Notes under the pieces: model-generated
What the model was told of the DNA's origin: nothing
Database searches by the model: none
What the model saw: only the letters and a program-made list of their open reading frames with translations
Part shown: positions 1 through 10,768 of the stretch, piece by piece
Layout of the letters: every line of letters starts with the position of its first letter
Position numbering within the stretch: position 1 is the first letter of the stretch
Program-made: the position numbers and the translations under genes
Assembly: GCA_037176905.1 (NCBI GenBank)
Contig: JBBBWG010006102.1
Location: 1 to 27,071, forward strand
Length of the DNA: 27,071 nucleotides
Direction: 5' to 3'
From: Azolla pinnata
Taxonomy: Eukaryota > Streptophyta > Polypodiopsida > Salviniales > Salviniaceae

Positions 1-705
1 GACGCGCTGCGCGAGGTCGGGCTGCGGCTCGCGCAGCTCGCGGCGGCGGCGGGCGTCGAGTTCTCGTTCCGCGGCGTGATCGCGACGAGGCTCGACGACG
101 TCAAGCCCGGGATGGTGGAGCTCGGGGGGGACGGCGAGGCGGTCGCGGTCAACTCCATGCTGCAGCTCCACAGGCTGCTCGGCGCGTCGTCTGGCGACGA
201 TCGGGAAGGGTCGCCGTCGTGTGGCCCGATCGACGAGGTGCTGGGGTTGATCAGGGCGCTGGGGCCGAGGGTGGTGACGGTGGCGGAGCAGGAGGCGAGG
301 CACAACGCGCCGAGGCTCATGGACCGATTCGTCGAGGCGTTGCACTACTACTGCACGATGTTCGACTCGGTGGAGGCGGCGGCGCTGGCGGCTGGCGGCG
401 GGCCGGCGGCGGCGTCTGCGGCGGAGGAGTACCTGGGCCGCGAGATCGGCAACATCGTGGCATGCGAGGGCGCGGCGCGCGTCGAGCGGCACGAGCCACT
501 CCCGAACTGGCGGCAGCGGCTGGCCGCCGCCGGGTTCATGCCGTGGCCCCTCGGCTCCGACGCCTTCCGGCAGGCCGTGCTGCTCCTCGAGCTTTTGTCG
601 CCGGTGGCCGGCGGCGGATACACGCTCGCCGAGACGGACGGCTGCCTCACGCTCGGCTGGCACGGCCGGCCGCTCATCGCCGTGTCGGCTTGGCATTGCG
701 CCTGA
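1..705 (+). CDS. GRAS-family transcriptional regulator, DELLA/SLR1-like, C-terminal part (5' end outside window)
   Basis: The open frame runs from base 1 (frame 1) to TGA at 703-705, giving 234 residues with no intron; the start lies upstream of the window. The sequence matches the second half of the GRAS domain: a VEF-FRG block, AVAVNSMLQLHRLL, then VVTVAEQEARHN and DRFVEALHYY (PFYRE region), the EEYLGREIGNIVACEG block, and a terminal SAW motif with LGWHGRPLIAVSAW. The YLGR-I-N-VACEG and LTLGWH-RPLI blocks are typical of DELLA repressors of gibberellin signalling, nuclear proteins that bind transcription factors and are degraded after GA perception. The N-terminal DELLA and TVHYNP motifs would be outside the window, so an SLRL-type GRAS protein lacking them is also possible. 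The segment between the ACEG block and SAW is unusually diverged (FMPWPLGSDAF where DELLAs usually have FEPVHLGSNAF). Sure of GRAS; DELLA subtype likely. Confidence 0.93.
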   Translation, partial: DALREVGLRLAQLAAAAGVEFSFRGVIATRLDDVKPGMVELGGDGEAVAVNSMLQLHRLLGASSGDDREGSPSCGPIDEVLGLIRALGPRVVTVAEQEARHNAPRLMDRFVEALHYYCTMFDSVEAAALAAGGGPAAASAAEEYLGREIGNIVACEGAARVERHEPLPNWRQRLAAAGFMPWPLGSDAFRQAVLLLELLSPVAGGGYTLAETDGCLTLGWHGRPLIAVSAWHCA

Positions 706-823
706 TCGATTCGATCGTCCATACGAAGTTACTGCTTGCTTGATTCGATGGCAACCATGCGGATGGATCTTTGAAAAGCCCATTTTCGAGCCCAATTTTG
801 TGTTTATGTACATGTACATAGTC

Positions 824-955
824 CTCATCACCACCACCACCACCATCATCGTCATCCTCAGCCCATCACCACCGGCATCACCATCAATCACCGTCACCAC
901 CATCACTGTCACCACCACCACCACCACCACCACCACCACCGCCCACCGCCATCGT
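824..955. repeat. CAC/CAT imperfect triplet microsatellite
   Basis: Runs of CAC broken by CAT, CGT and TGT cover most of this stretch, with the longest pure CAC run near 915-942. It lies 120-250 bases downstream of the GRAS stop codon, probably in its 3' UTR or flank. Confidence 0.85.
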
Positions 956-1187
956 CAATCATCATCACTCCCAGCTTCATCATCCAAACCGGAGATGATC
1001 ATGGCTTTTGTATACACTATATCATTCAATGTGGATAAAATGGAAGAAAGTTTATTTCTCGGATGCTTTTTAGGCTTTCAGAACCGTTTCTTTTTCTTTC
1101 CGCCTCTTTGACCCGATAGATTGAAGTCAACGTGCCCCCTTCTCTCTCTCTCCCTCACTCACTATGTATAGAGATAGAGATAGAGAT

Positions 1188-1219
1188 TCTTTTCTTCTTC
1201 TTCTTCTTCTTCTTCTTCT
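1188..1219. repeat. TTC microsatellite
   Basis: About nine to ten TTC units preceded by GATAGA repeats (about 1169-1186). Polypyrimidine on the plus strand. Confidence 0.85.
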
Positions 1220-1374
1220 ACATTTAGCATTCTAATATGGCCTGCTTCCTCCATCCGTGAATTGCTGCTAATATTAGATAGTAAAAAGCTCCTCTCCCCT
1301 GTGGTGGCTGAAGATTCCTGATGATCACCTCCACCCCAACAAGTTTCTCTACTCCCCAAGCTTATTCCCACATT

Positions 1375-2539
1375 TACTCTAATTTTCTCAACACTCGTGT
1401 CATTATTTATAATCAGTTTCTAGCGCATTCCCCTTGGCTTGAGTTAATACATGACCAAATTTGTATGACCTTATTATATTGTTGTCCATTTTGTGAATTC
1501 CGTCCTTCTTCTGTCTAATTATTGTTTCTAATTGCACAATCATGCATCACGTTCCATTTGAGCGAGTTCCACAGCCAACCGTTTACACCAGGGACACTGC
1601 TCGATAATGTCACAATTACTTGGTCCATATAGCAATTGCATGAATCGTAAGGTGATTGGGGCAGACCCTTAAAACTCCCCTCATAATAAACTTTGTTCAC
1701 AAGAATATTCTTTACAAGGCAACTCTCGAACAACTACACACATTTCAAAGCGATAATAGTTGGAACCAATAACCTGGTTGGCCCTTAACTCTTTCGTGTC
1801 GATTAGAAAATGTTTGGGGAGACGGAACTATCTTTAATTTCCATGAAGGCAATCCAAACAGGAGAGGGGATCTATCAGTTATGCACAGACTTTGAACTCT
1901 TGAGCTTTTACTTGTTCACAATAGATAGAGTACACGAATGTTGCAGGTGAGAGAAGTAACGCATCTAGAATGGTGGTTGCAGAAAATATACAGAAAATAT
2001 ACGTTAATGGTCTTCAGCCATTCATGTTCCCCAACTACAATAAGTCTTAGAAAACGGTGACTAGTGATTGATTCCATACGCAGAAGTCATGCACACATTG
2101 ATTAAAGTTTTAGGAATTAACTTACCTGCAAGTTTTCACATTCCTATATCATCCTCAAATTACAAACGGCTGATTGACACGAGAAAAACTCGTGAATAAT
2201 AACTATAAAAACAAATAGTTACCTTTGTCGACACTCTATGAATACCACAATAAATTACAAACCATCACTAGTACTTAGCTTTATTAATATTGTGAACCAA
2301 AAAATTTACAAGCTTCTTTTTTGCCTGGCATAGTTGATCAGATATTGTTAATAACTTGTCACAGTGGCGGGCGTAACTAGTCATTATTGTGCTAAATTAT
2401 AACATGATTGTCAAAGAAGAGCGAATCAGACATGAGCGTCATTTTTACAAAAGGAATCATCATGAATCGTGCAGTGCAAATTACGTCAAGGCCATGAATA
2501 GATTGACGAGTGATCAGATGATAATTGTGCCATAAAAAA
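1375..2539. other. Duplicated 3' flank of FRO-A, no gene recognised
   Basis: It aligns with about 10974-12298 downstream of FRO-B. Short open frames occur on both strands (for example minus 1733-1515), but indels between the two copies are not multiples of three in any shared frame, which argues against coding. A TTTATT at 2280-2285 reads AATAAA on the minus strand and could be a poly(A) signal for FRO-A, about 255 bases after its stop; this is weak evidence. A potential donor (CAG|GTAAGT on the minus strand near 2120-2130) has no matching exon that I can recognise. Confidence 0.5.
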
Positions 2540-5500
2540 CTAGAGGCTAAAGCTAATTGAGTGATAATGAAAGATCACATTGGCATCGGTTGCAGCGGGG
2601 GTGTTGTTGGCTCCGATGAATTTCTTGACACGATTGAACAACGTCGAGCTGGAATGTCTCCTGCACTCTCTTGCAACATCTTCCTGCATGCCTTGGGATC
2701 CTGACACCAGAACGCCGACGCTCTCCATAGAATGAGTCCTTGCGAGCCCATCGAAGACATCTGTTAAATTAATGTTATTGATGAATGCTTAGTAATTTGG
2801 GGCCATTAAGGTAATTAGGAGCACCGGCTCGCACTAATTAATTACGCCAGCGATGTTATAAGAGAAAACCAATCGGAAATTTAAGATCATATATGATCAC
2901 CGAAGAAATAATTAGTCAAGCATTGAATCATACATTCAGAGTAAATTTAGAGATATCAGGCATATTATAACCAACAAGTCATTAACAGATTATAATTTGT
3001 TCAAGCCTTAATATCTCTTACTAATCTTTTATAAACCGATCTCTAACTACCTTCAATCCAAGCTCACTTTCGCATCAAACTCCTTATTAATTAGACTTAC
3101 ATTGTATTGCATCATGATCATTTTCATCAGCTTAAATCTCTCAGATATCTACCCGACCATCAGCTTGTTCCTATATTAAATTATGTGATTTCAAGACTAC
3201 CCGCCGGAAACTATAATTATAGAAAGCCTCTAAAGTTGGTAATCTCCACAAAAAACTAGATACCGGCGGGCGGCATTAAGAGCTGCATTAATTAAGAGGA
3301 CGACGGTATAGATTAATCTGATTTGATATTGCAGAAGGATATTTCTATAAGCGCTGGCGCAATATGATGATAATGATGGTGATCGTGATGCTGCTGCTGA
3401 TGGTGGTGGTGAAGAAGATGATGATGATGCTGGCGTGCCGATGTACTGAAATTGCTGCAAAGAAGTACCACAAAAATGTGCCAATCACGAGTAATTACCT
3501 CTCCAATCCGGACGACATCCAATGTGGGCGTCGCCCTTAGCCATTGCAACTCCTGCATAATCCGCTTCCCCGTCGGTTATCAGATGATCCTCATATTGAT
3601 CCGCGGGCGATTCGTGGTACGGCGTATTGATGATATGTTGATCGCCATGATCCAAGGTATAAATTGGGGAGGTTCCGACGCTGTGCGACATCGGTTGCAC
3701 TACTGCGCTGGCCGAGGATGATGAAACCATGGCGCCCTGCAGCTTCGACCGCCCGATCTCTTCTTTGGAGCTCGATTTGGCCGTGGCGGCGCGGGACGAG
3801 CTGATGGTCCACAGGCAGAGGACGAGGCCGCCGAAGAGGACGATCCCCATCGCCATGCAAGCGACGGCGACGTGCACGCGGTTGTAGTTGGTGGTGAAGC
3901 TATTGTTTAGCACCTGGTGGTGCGATGATCCGATGATCAGGATGTTGGCGACGCCCGACAGCACGAAGTAGCCCACGATCGCCGCCATGGTTACGCATCC
4001 TACCCACGCAGCGTCCCCTGTCGAGCTCATCCTCGATATACTCGCCACCGCCGCCGCACCAGCGCCGCCGCCCGGCAGCTTGCCGGCGGGGAGGAACACC
4101 AGTGGCGCCGATGATGATCCTGCAGTACCATGCGAGCTGCAGGCGCTGATCATTGCCGTGCTACTAGATTTAGATGGATCGCCACTACTTGTCGGCGCTA
4201 GCTTCATAATGCGCTGCTGCCTCCTGAGCTCCCACAGCTCGCGCAAGCTCAATATGCAGCTCATCTGCCTATGGCCGTGACCATAATTATATTGTAGCAG
4301 TGATCCAGCTATGGCGGCCGGCGACTGCGCCTGGTTCCGATCACCAGCTGCTAGTGCGACGTGATCGTCAGCCGATCCCGGCGCCAGCTGAAAGGTGCTG
4401 CTTGAGTACTGCCCGGTCACGTAAACGTGGACCTGGATTCTCAGCCCTAACGCGTCGTAGCCGGGAAGTATCTGGTCGGGGCAGACGTAATCCAGCACGT
4501 GCAACTCTTCCAGCCGCCTGATGCAGTGGTAAATGGTGATGGAGCTGGGAAGCTGCCCGGCGATCGTACCGCTATCATAATAACGGCGCGCATGCGCCCC
4601 CGACGACGACGACGTGCTCGACACGCCGTACTGACGCTTGTATCGGTACAGAACGTCGCGGAGAATGGCAAGGGCGGGTGTGATTCCGATGCCCCCCGCC
4701 ACCAGGACCAGGGATTTGTACCTGCAATAATATCATGATCAGGAACGATCCATCATATATCCAGGCCCGTCCCTGCAGACGGATCATCATCGTCAACAAC
4801 AATATTATTATGTCGCAGCAGCAGCAGCAGCCGGAATAGCGATGAAGTATATATATATATATCTAGTACTGCAATATGACGATCAGGGATGAAAGGACGC
4901 CCGCGTAATGTTTGATGCTAGCATAATGATCACGGCATCTTGGATATATATACATACTTGAGGTAGAAGTCGGACTCGTCGCCGTACGGGCCATCCACTC
5001 TGGCCTTGAACGAGAAAGGGCATGAATATACTGGCCCCGCGCCACCAGACGCACTAGATGCCACCGAATCGTTATATTGCGGATGATCTGCAGGTGATTT
5101 CGTATTGTCGACTGCAGTATCGGCACCGCTGCTTTTGTTGCTGCCCAAGATTAATGTCGTGGGCATATTGATCCTGATGGGTGCAGGAACAACCGCGTCT
5201 GAGGGGAGGAACTGGCGGCGCAGCGCGTTGGTCCATCCTCCCAGCGGCTTGATGAGGATGGAGATCGCGCCGCTCCCGTCCAAGGGCGACGACGTGCTGC
5301 TGAAGAAGTGCCACTGCATCGCCGAGATCCCGGGGATCTGGACGCACCACGTCGACAGTGCGTTGTAATGCATGAAAGCTGCTTTGCCTGCACCAGACGT
5401 TGATTAATTAATGGACATGATGCGATCAGCTGCGGAATATCGACATTATTACAACACAATCGAATGGATGAATATTGGCCTGATGGTCGAATGCATCATG

Positions 5501-7772
5501 CATTGCGCCTGGATCGATTGGATCGATCATCAATCGATGATGATGATGGTGGTGATGCTGATTGGTAGTGATGAAAATTGTGGATCCGATGATCATAACA
5601 ACTTACTATCGGACTTAGCAGGCAGCGGCGGCAGGGGCAGGGTGAGCTCGACGACGCCGTCGGCGTGCAGGTGGGCGGCAGAGACGCGCACGGGACGCGC
5701 TGACTGCAGCATGCGCAGGAAGCGGTCGACGAAGAAGAGAAGCATGGGCACGACGAAGAAGTGCAGGTGCGAGACGACGTGGTACATCCACAGGAGTGCG
5801 AACAGCAGGTAGAGGTGGTGCGTGAAGAAGAAGAGCTCGTAGCACCGGCGGCGCACGGGCGGCAGCGAGGTCAGCAGCATGACGAGCGCGACGATCCACG
5901 CGGCAAGGCCCGCCGCGACTGCGCACCGCTCACCCCGGGTCTCCCACTCCACGATCTGACGATTAATTCGGCATGGATCATGCGTTATGTTGAAGTAGGA
6001 ATTACGATGAGGAATGATTGATCGGTCGATCAATTTACTCGGAAGAAAACAGATCAATATCGGATCGACGATGATGATGATGATGACAATGAGGAGGAGG
6101 AGGAGGAGGAGGAATTGAATATATGCATGCATATTGCACGTCAACGGCATGATGAATCTAGTCAGCGTGCCGCGAGGTAATTATTGTAGATTAATTATTA
6201 GTACCGTGTGCGCTTTGCCGGTGGCAGTGTACATGATGATGTAGCCGAGGCTGTGGACGGAGAGCAGGACGATCATGCAGATTGAGAGCCAGATATGGTA
6301 GCGCACTGCGCGCTCGAACGGGATGCGCGCCGCCCGCAGCAGCGGCGAGCCCCGCGACACGGGGATCCACAGCAGCGCAAACGGCAGCAATGCCGCCTCG
6401 CCGAACAAGCGCAATGCGCTGTTCACCTTCTGCCAATACCTAATTATAATATGCACACGGTAATTGCCAATCAACCGCCGGATCAGTGTGAGTTATGGTG
6501 CAGTCTTCGACCGCCGCTCCTACTTTGGCTTATAAATGACGATTATAAAATCTAATCATGCCATAAGGCATAAATGAATGTTACGATTAATTTGTAGTAG
6601 TAGTATTAGTATCGGCCGTGGATGTCGGGACACACTAACGAACAATAACCAGCGGTGATTCGATTATGTATAGATATGGCCACCGCGTGCGGGCGATAAG
6701 CTTCAGCGGCGCAAATCGTCCCGGATTTATGCTTTAAATCATGATCACGGTCTTATACTAATTACTTGATGGATGGTGCCCGATTCGTGCCAGCGATGCG
6801 ATGGAAGTTGAGGTCAACGGATCTCCCGAGGTGATACGCGATGACCAGCAGGAACACGAGGATTCCGAGTGCTTCGGCGGCCGTGATGATGCCCAGCTGC
6901 AGCGGCCGGGCGATGATCTCGGCGCGCTTGCTGCCGCTAGTGCTCACCCACAGCGGATATGTGCTCAGCTGCCATCGGCTCCAGCTGCTCGTGGAATTCC
7001 CTTTCAGCACGGCGCTGATCTGTTGATCAACTCCACCAGCCCCCATGTCCGGGGCATGATCTGCATGCAAAGAATTAGTGGCCATATTATTGCAGCACTG
7101 GCGGCGTTGGAGCTGTGCTTCCTTGGCTCTTATGGATGCGCGAAGGTGGATCACCACGAAACTCAGCATAGCGACGACCACGAACGGGAAGGCGTGGAAT
7201 ATGAGCGAGGAACCTGTAAATATAACAACTCAGGATCAACGGTGCAGCTCGTTGTCGGCGACGACGACGAATATCGATCATCGATCCGCTCACTTATAAT
7301 GCAGTACTAGGCCCACATTAAATGATTTAGATCCGGGAATTGGAATGTTCGATCCCACGACGATGTCTGACGATGAATGCATTCACTCGAGTATATGAAG
7401 CAAACCTTGTTGGCCATCGGTGTTGAAGAATCGTGAGTTGGCGGTTTTGTCGCCGATCCAGATGTCCACATACTTGTGGCGGGCTTCGGGCTCTGGCGAG
7501 AGAATCCACCACCCGAGCCAGAACGTGCATGCCGCCACTATCACGGTGATTGCCACCACCTTGGCGAGCCTCGCCAGCCAGATCCCCCGACGTATAAACT
7601 CGCACACAGATGAACATTCATGGGCCGCAGTGCCTTGGCGGCCGTGATCACCTGCGCAGCTAGGGTTAGGCGCTGCTGCACCCGATCTAATGCAGTCCAT
7701 CTCACAGTCCATCTCACGCTCCTTCATCGGAGTGCTAATTATTACACCTGCATCGATATCCGAATCGAACAT
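2540..7772 (-). CDS. FRO: FRO-A: ferric-chelate reductase (FRO6/7-like), seven exons
   Basis: Exons in transcript order: 7772-7406, 7213-6766, 6439-6205, 5955-5607, 5387-4958, 4721-3499, 2760-2540. All introns are GT-AG and frames join exactly, giving 1090 residues. The family moves electrons from NADPH via FAD and two b hemes to Fe(III)/Cu(II) across a membrane. Visible features: TM helix 69-91; TMs about 126-146 and 227-250 around a polar insert (154-212); RGSPLL at 302-307; heme ligands H320/H334 and H396/H409 (spacings x13 and x12); FAD motif HFFS at 493-496 with SSPLDG and LGGWT; VDGPYGDES; NADPH motif AGGIGITP at 618-625; Ser/Ala-rich stretch about 645-845; two TMs 847-873 and 892-915; C-terminal VSGS at 1036-1039. 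Oddities are HFFS for HPF[ST], SGS for CGP, and about 350 extra residues. An in-frame TGA lies four codons before the chosen ATG. Plasma-membrane or plastid location is not resolved. Confidence 0.94.
2761..3498 (-). other. FRO-A intron 6 (738 bases) with a GAT/GGT/GCT triplet tract
   Basis: Donor AGAG|GTAATT (3498) and acceptor TTTAACAG (2761) follow the exon phases. The donor-proximal part holds a degenerate triplet tract (about 3363-3432; CAT/CAC/CAG on the transcript strand). FRO-B intron 6 (753 bases) has an expanded version at about 13108-13198. The rest is AT-rich with no other feature. Retention would add three residues to exon 6 and then a stop. Confidence 0.85.
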
Positions 7773-7810
7773 ATCATATATTGTTCAGTGCCAATCAGTG
7801 CTTGCTGCAT
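7742..7810 (-). promoter_or_regulatory. Upstream ORF overlapping the FRO-A start
   Basis: An ATG at 7810-7808 opens a 22-codon frame (starts MQQALIGTEQYM, ends at TAA 7744-7742) that overlaps the FRO-A ATG in another frame. The same ATG exists in FRO-B at 17494, but there it is in frame and simply extends the protein. If transcription starts upstream of 7810, this uORF should reduce initiation at 7772. The effect is inferred. Confidence 0.5.
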
Positions 7811-7902
7811 GCTGGTAATTGCTGGTCCTGACTAGTGAATGAAAGGTAGATCAGTACTGATTACATTAGATGCACTAAAATTCTTATATGTAATTAGCAC
7901 AG

Positions 7903-7910
7903 CTTTTATA
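7903..7910 (-). promoter_or_regulatory. Candidate TATA box of FRO-A
   Basis: TATAAAAG reads on the minus strand at 7910-7903, 138 bases upstream of the FRO-A ATG, a usual distance given a short 5' UTR. The flanks (GCTCA before, CTGTGCTAATTA after) are conserved upstream of FRO-B, but there the core reads CACGTAAAAG. A weaker ATATAAG lies about 20 bases nearer the gene. Confidence 0.5.
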
Positions 7911-8985
7911 TGAGCTGCATTGCACGGCGCACTAACTGATCCGTATTTTAAATCCAAATTAATCCCGAGCGGCCGCCGATTGTGGACGTAATTGAACGGT
8001 TTTAATGATCATATGAGTAATCGATTTATATTGCGCGGATTAGAATACGATGATTAATGTCGAATGCGGTAATTACTGGTCGTCGATTAACATCAACATT
8101 AAATTATTATTAGGTACAGGTAGCCTTGTTAATAACCGTGCGTGATAGGGCATATCGCAATAAATTACCAACTGGAGTGGTACTGGCCGTAGGAGCGGCC
8201 GCCATATCTATCTGGTAGCAGTGGTTCCGGCCGCCGTTCTGTGGCTGATGCTGCAAGTACGTCCGGCAGGCTGCAAATTATAGCTTGTTTTGGAGCCTGG
8301 AGGGTGGACTTCCCTATATATAGAGAGATGAATCTACGTAGTATAACTGGCCGCTAGTGAGTCAACGGTGGCGATATTTAGAAATTAAGAGATATATAAG
8401 GGATTAAAAGGAATGAATTAGATGCTAATTAGGTCAATGCTTTCTAATAATTAATTAGGCGCTGGATCAATTGTAAGATTGTACACGGCGAAATGGTGCT
8501 ACATTCCACGGCACGGATTATGTATGCCACACGCGCCGGCATGTGCACACCACACCGATGATGGGTTGATCACCCACAATAATAATATTGTTGCAAGCTC
8601 ATAACTTCGCAATTCAATTAGAAACCATTTTTCATAATAGTACTTCATCAAATGCTCCTCCAACTTTGGCTTTTGATGGTACCTTTGAAAGAGAAGAAAT
8701 ATTTAGTATATAGATAGCGCCACAGCTAAGCTAAATCTGGCCCATATTGAGAGGTCCACACTATTGTCTGATAATCCTATAATTAGGCCCGATAATATTA
8801 TTAATACTTAGATGCGCCTGATTTCATCATATATTGCTCTTCAGAATAGCCCTATTGAACGCACGCTGTCTTGTGGTATCCATGCTCTCATCTTGTGCAT
8901 ATGACTGATCATTGTGTGTGATGTGCGTGCTCCCAACAGGCTCGGCATGTGGTGTAATTATATGCAGCTAATTTCTTCTAATTCC

Positions 8986-9023
8986 GCTTCTTCTTCTTCT
9001 TCTTCTTCTTCTTCTTCTTCTTT
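8986..9023. repeat. TTC microsatellite, expanded in unit A
   Basis: About twelve TTC/CTT units. The matching site in unit B (18663-18679) has only about five, so the length changed after the duplication. An apparent poly-Lys frame on the minus strand here comes from the repeat. Confidence 0.85.
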
Positions 9024-9641
9024 TCGCAGCCGGCCGCGCCTGTAGTATTTGTGAATCCATAAATTATAAGCCGGCACATACTAGGCCGGATTAGATCAGG
9101 GAATATAGTTCCGTTTGTTTCCAATCTGTAAAAATTTCCACTCACTATATATATCATCTTCTGATCGACCAAATATCTCGACGCGGGATCAATCCTTTTA
9201 GGATTAAAACTGCCCACTCGTATATGCAGCGCCTGATTCGATGTGGATCACCGATATGTCAATTCGAGTATGTTAAACCGCGCTGCCTAATTTGTGCAAT
9301 ATGAAAATGTGACTTGATCAGTCGAATGACACGACTTCTAATTTTTGGCTCAGATACTAATGATCCACCTCCTTATTATCTATCGTTTGCAACATGCATC
9401 TCACGAAATCCGTCAATGTTTGTAATTTGAGCTACTTACTTGATCAGGAGATCAGCAAAAAAACTCTACAAAAACTGGTAATTAACGAATTTGAATTGAG
9501 ATGTGAGTGAAGATAGATGTTATATATTATATATGGAAAAATAGAAAAAACGCCTAACCAAATTATAAATTAATATTTTAACACCAACTAAAACTAGAAA
9601 TTATAAATAGGTAATGCGTATTTTAAAAAAATAACGGTCTA

Positions 9642-9752
9642 CTAATTGATTAACAGCAAATCAATTAATTGTGAGATCAATTAGCATCAAATTAATTGAT
9701 TGATGACATTGAATCAATTGATTAACACTGAATTAACACGTTAATCAATTAG
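9642..9752. repeat. 111-base terminal-inverted-repeat block, possible tiny MITE (unit A copy)
   Basis: It starts with CTAATTGATTAAC (9642-9654) and ends with its exact reverse complement GTTAATCAATTAG (9740-9752). The interior has further AATTGATT/AATCAATT palindromes. The unit B copy at 19180-19290 has the same length and termini. A flanking TA or CTA might be a target duplication. It has no coding capacity. A MITE is a suggestion; a palindrome-rich AT block is the alternative. Confidence 0.45.
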
Positions 9753-10602
9753 CTAGATTCTAAAATTATTGACTTTAATTGCTAATTGGATATAATAAGG
9801 GAATTGATTAGGATTAATTAATGAGAAACAATTAGGATTGCAAGCGTTAGCAATTAACTAGGTGCTGATTTTTTGTGGATGATGACGCATTACTTTGAAA
9901 TTTTTTATTTTAATAAGCGTTAAAATGTTAGTTTTGGAAAATCTTCTATAATATATACTTCACTTGATCTGGCAATATAACCCTCACTCACTACTGCTTT
10001 TACAACATTGAGTAACAGTACATAATTGCAGATTATTAATCAGACCATGGTGTGGCGAAAGAAAGATATATTACCGTCGTATAAGACCAATATTGGCCCA
10101 TGAGGCAAATGATACAACAATGAGATGTGTACCCAATCATCCAAAGTACAAAAAAATTTAAAAACAAGTTACAAGAGATACAAGTTTGAATGGTAAAAAA
10201 GTTAATCAAAAAGAAAACTCAGGTGATATATCTAGTACTCCAAGGGGGTAAGAGATAACAATATTGGAGGGCGGTGGAGTGTTTCGTGAGATCTTAATTG
10301 GCTATTATAATTAGCAAAGAGCACTACCTGGCACCCACATGAAATTGTTCACTTGCAGATTATTACAATATACATTCTAGAGGATCCTCTAGTTCCAATT
10401 TTTTTCCCTCAACCCCCCTTGCAGTGGAAAGGCTTATCGAATTGATGATCAACGTCACGATGAATATTGAATTCAATGCGATCATCGACCCAAAGATATC
10501 AGTGATGTTAACATGATTCAACACATGTTGATTAATGGTGTTATAATCAAAGTACCGTTCCCTAATGGAAACACTAGTACTGGTTCGATTTATGGACATA
10601 AT

Positions 10603-10732
10603 CACGATATTTGGTCGTTAAACACGACCATTTGCCGTGACTATTACAAGTTTCATGCAACTTTTAATTGCAACAATTTTGACACATCTATGTAAATATC
10701 CATATACATCCACATATACATGTAAATATGCA

Positions 10733-10768
<36 letters not shown>

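Larger units (their letters stand above)
706..1374. other. 3' flank of the GRAS gene, rich in simple repeats
   Basis: No gene is supported here. The stretch probably holds the 3' UTR of the GRAS gene. It contains an imperfect CAC/CAT triplet tract (about 824-955), a CT tract (about 1138-1160) and a TTC tract (about 1188-1219). The open frames crossing it encode only poly-Thr or poly-Glu from these repeats and are not credible genes. It ends where the segmental duplication begins at about 1375. Confidence 0.6.
1375..10602. repeat. Segmental tandem duplication, unit A (contains FRO-A)
   Basis: This block aligns along its whole length to 10974-20642. Matching landmarks are the start (TACTCTAATTTTCT at 1375 and 10974), FRO exon 7 (2760 and 12519), the FRO start (7772 and 17461), the 111-base inverted-repeat block (9642 and 19180), and the end (GGTTCGATTTATG-ACATAAT near 10582-10602 and 20622-20642). 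Offsets grow from about 9.6 to 10.0 kb, which reflects extra sequence in unit B. Homology stops abruptly at both ends. FRO-C and its flanks are not part of the unit. Confidence 0.93.
7911..10602. other. Upstream region of FRO-A, no gene recognised
   Basis: AT-rich intergenic DNA matching 17617-20642 upstream of FRO-B. Well-conserved parts include about 7911-7975 (GCATTGCACGGCGCACTAACTG near the promoter), about 8100-8330 (with a CTATATATAG palindrome at about 8314-8325) and about 10258-10602. It also contains a TTC microsatellite (8986-9023) and a 111-base inverted-repeat block (9642-9752). None of the short open frames resembles a known protein; one conserved minus-strand frame near 10363-10510 is treated as a finding. 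Confidence 0.5.

Noticed and set aside
219-743. Long Gly/Arg-rich frame overlapping the GRAS gene
   Set aside because: Shadow of the GC-rich GRAS coding frame; the GRAS frame has clear family motifs.
740-1111. Frame with a Thr run downstream of the GRAS gene
   Set aside because: Created by the CAC microsatellite; no known motif.
3313-3558. His-rich frame (runs of HHHH) over the exon 6 end and intron 6 of FRO-A, also in FRO-B at 13437-13102
   Set aside because: It is a different frame from the FRO protein and comes from the GAT triplet tract on the opposite strand. The splice phases into exon 7 fit without it.
7660-7675. TAGGGTTAGG resembling a telomere repeat
   Set aside because: It lies in FRO-A exon 1 coding sequence, and the FRO-B copy lacks it.
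8978-9217. Frame ending in a poly-Lys run
   Set aside because: Created by the TTC microsatellite, which is shorter in unit B and does not conserve a protein.
10377-10388. TCTAGAGGATCC resembles a cloning-vector polylinker
   Set aside because: The same 12 bases occur at the matching place in unit B (20401-20412) with diverged natural flanks, so it is genomic and not contamination.
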